A stretch of 5,429 bases of DNA. Origin: Fidelibacterota bacterium (GTDB taxonomy: Bacteria; Fidelibacterota; Fidelibacteria; Fidelibacterales; DSDE01). The position numbers were made by a program, and so were the translations under genes. This document shows, piece by piece, positions 5,035 through 5,429 of the stretch. Each line of letters opens with the position of its first letter. The stretch's first letter is position 1. The notes beneath the pieces are model-generated. The model did no database searches. It had not been told where the DNA came from and saw only the letters and a list, made by a program, of their open reading frames with translations. Location: the NCBI GenBank assembly GCA_011049095.1, contig DSDE01000101.1:1-5429 (forward strand), in the 5' to 3' direction.

Positions 5035-5063
5035 GGCCAGATAAGTCTCTATATCATAAGCGT
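5020..5063 (+). terminator. 14-bp hairpin over the leuS stop codon
   Basis: Bases 5020-5033 pair with 5050-5063: 14 consecutive pairs, with one G-U at 5026/5057, and a 16-base loop. The core arms are CGCTTGTGATAT (5021-5032) and ATATCATAAGCG (5051-5062). The TAA stop (5032-5034) sits at the top of the left arm. It is the strongest hairpin I found in the window and is well placed to end or protect the leuS message. No U-run follows, so it may act with Rho, as a 3' stabiliser, or as half of a bidirectional structure. Confidence 0.5.
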
Positions 5064-5076
5064 CTATCGAGTTATA

Positions 5077-5088
5077 AACCACGTGGTT
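5077..5088. repeat. Perfect 12-bp palindrome AACCACGTGGTT
   Basis: AACCACGTGGTT reads the same on both strands and lies 14 bases after the stop-codon hairpin. It could be a binding site for a dimeric regulator or a compact hairpin. A short outer pair, ATCG (5066-5069) with CGAT (5092-5095), brackets it. Confidence 0.35.
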
Positions 5089-5137
5089 GGCCGATGTTAG
5101 CAAAGTCCAGCTTAGGCTTCAGATTTGAGAATGGGAA

Positions 5138-5203
5138 AATTGGATAAATGTTATCCCTTGTGAAAAAGCCTTGGTAATATCTCTTTTTGAAGCTAATCCA
5201 ATT
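5138..5203 (+). repeat. Competing inverted repeats sharing one arm
   Basis: GGATAA (5142-5147) pairs perfectly with TTATCC (5151-5156) across a 3-base loop. The overlapping AATTGGAT (5138-5145) pairs perfectly with ATCCAATT (5196-5203). The two pairings cannot form together in one RNA. Function is unknown. Confidence 0.3.
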
Positions 5204-5206
5204 GGG

Positions 5207-5247
5207 CAAAAATCCCTCAAAAATCAATAAAATGTGCTAATTTTTGA
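5207..5247. repeat. CAAAAATC direct repeats plus an inverted copy
   Basis: CAAAAATC occurs at 5207-5214 and 5218-5225, an 11-base period. TCAAAAAT (5217-5224) is exactly complementary to ATTTTTGA (5240-5247). The A and T tracts here and just upstream recur at roughly helical spacing. Confidence 0.35.
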
Positions 5248-5274
5248 AGTATAAGTCTTATAAGTCAATATTAT
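5244..5274 (+). promoter_or_regulatory. Possible promoter with tandem TATAAGTC in its spacer
   Basis: TTGAAG (5244-5249) is followed after 17 bases by AATATT (5267-5272) or after 19 by TATTAT (5269-5274). The spacer consists almost exactly of two TATAAGTC copies (5250-5257 and 5259-5266), a 9-base period, placed where a regulator could act. The -10 is poor and there is no TAnnTTTG element, so this is tentative. Confidence 0.25.
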
Positions 5275-5381
5275 AAAAGGGAATTAAAACCTTTGATTTC
5301 GGTTTTTTGATGTCGGGTAGTTTTCGCATCGATGATGCCCGCATATTGCATATCTGGCTGCCAAAATCTTAGTAAAACGAT

Positions 5382-5429
5382 ATGTCACCCATTGCTTACG
5401 ACAAAGGACAGGATATCAAAAACGTGAAC
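5382..5429 (+). CDS. Possible start of an unidentified gene, cut by the window end
   Basis: ATG 5382 opens a frame (MSPIAYDKGQDIKNVN) that is still open at the last base. An in-frame TAA at 5373-5375 makes this the first possible start. There is no clear Shine-Dalgarno, but cas1 lacks one too. Sixteen codons are too few to name a product or to exclude chance. Confidence 0.2.
   Translation, partial: MSPIAYDKGQDIKNVN

Larger units (their letters stand above)
5035..5429. other. Repeat-rich region after leuS without a confident gene
   Basis: This is about 395 AT-rich bases with no long frame on either strand. It contains a 12-bp palindrome (5077-5088), a hairpin with a competing longer-range partner (5138-5203), direct and inverted CAAAAATC copies (5207-5247), tandem TATAAGTC copies (5250-5266) within a possible promoter, and a small GCATC/GATGC hairpin (5326-5338). 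The last 48 bases may be the beginning of a gene that runs out of the window. Confidence 0.5.

Noticed and set aside
5258..5344. 28-codon minus strand frame rich in Lys and Arg
   Set aside because: It has no ribosome binding site, matches no known family and overlaps the direct repeats; it is too short to support.
5310..5372. 20-codon + strand frame beginning MSGSFRIDDARILHIW
   Set aside because: It is short, has no ribosome binding site, ends in a normal stop and resembles no family I know; it is best explained by chance.

Overview
All four convincing genes lie on the + strand. Three form a CRISPR adaptation (spacer acquisition) module, cas1, cas2 and cas4. The fourth is leuS, the housekeeping leucyl-tRNA synthetase. 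The best guess for the host is a member of the FCB group (Bacteroidetes, Chlorobi, Ignavibacteria, Calditrichota and relatives). Three things suggest this: a leuS promoter matching the Bacteroidetes-type TAnnTTTG / TTG elements, a LeuRS whose zinc-module cysteines are replaced by an S-E-R-G-G stretch, and a cas1 start with no Shine-Dalgarno in a pyrimidine-rich leader. This assignment is inference.

Layout. 1-109 is a pyrimidine-rich, T/C-tract leader with one AT-rich hairpin. 110-1276 is cas1, with a complete Glu/His/Asp-Glu metal site. 1263-1568 is cas2, overlapping the end of cas1 and served by a strong AGGAGG inside the acidic tail codons of cas1. 1569-1661 is a 93-base gap ending in a 15-base dyad that covers the ribosome binding site of cas4. 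1662-2243 is cas4, with a GTG start, a RecB-type nuclease core and four Fe-S cysteines. 2244-2613 is non-coding. It holds an inverted-repeat-bounded segment of about 103 bp with a CACTGAGCGGAGTCGAAGTG motif, a second small hairpin, three consecutive stem-loops and the leuS promoter. 2614-5034 is leuS, complete. 5035-5429 has no confident gene but is dense in short repeats: a 14-bp hairpin over the leuS stop, a 12-bp palindrome, direct repeats and phased A/T tracts in front of a possible promoter.

How the genes work together. By family knowledge, Cas1 and Cas2 form the spacer integrase, and Cas4 trims prespacer ends and helps select PAM and orientation. Two overlapping genes plus a nearby third on the same strand are probably one transcript. 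No CRISPR array, leader or interference effector gene is visible, so the subtype cannot be assigned and the rest of the system, if present, must lie upstream of position 1 or elsewhere. leuS has its own promoter and is probably an unrelated neighbour. The order cas1-cas2-cas4, rather than the common cas4-cas1-cas2, is the most notable point about the module. I see no clear evidence for a wholly new defence system; the less explained material is in the structured intergenic regions.
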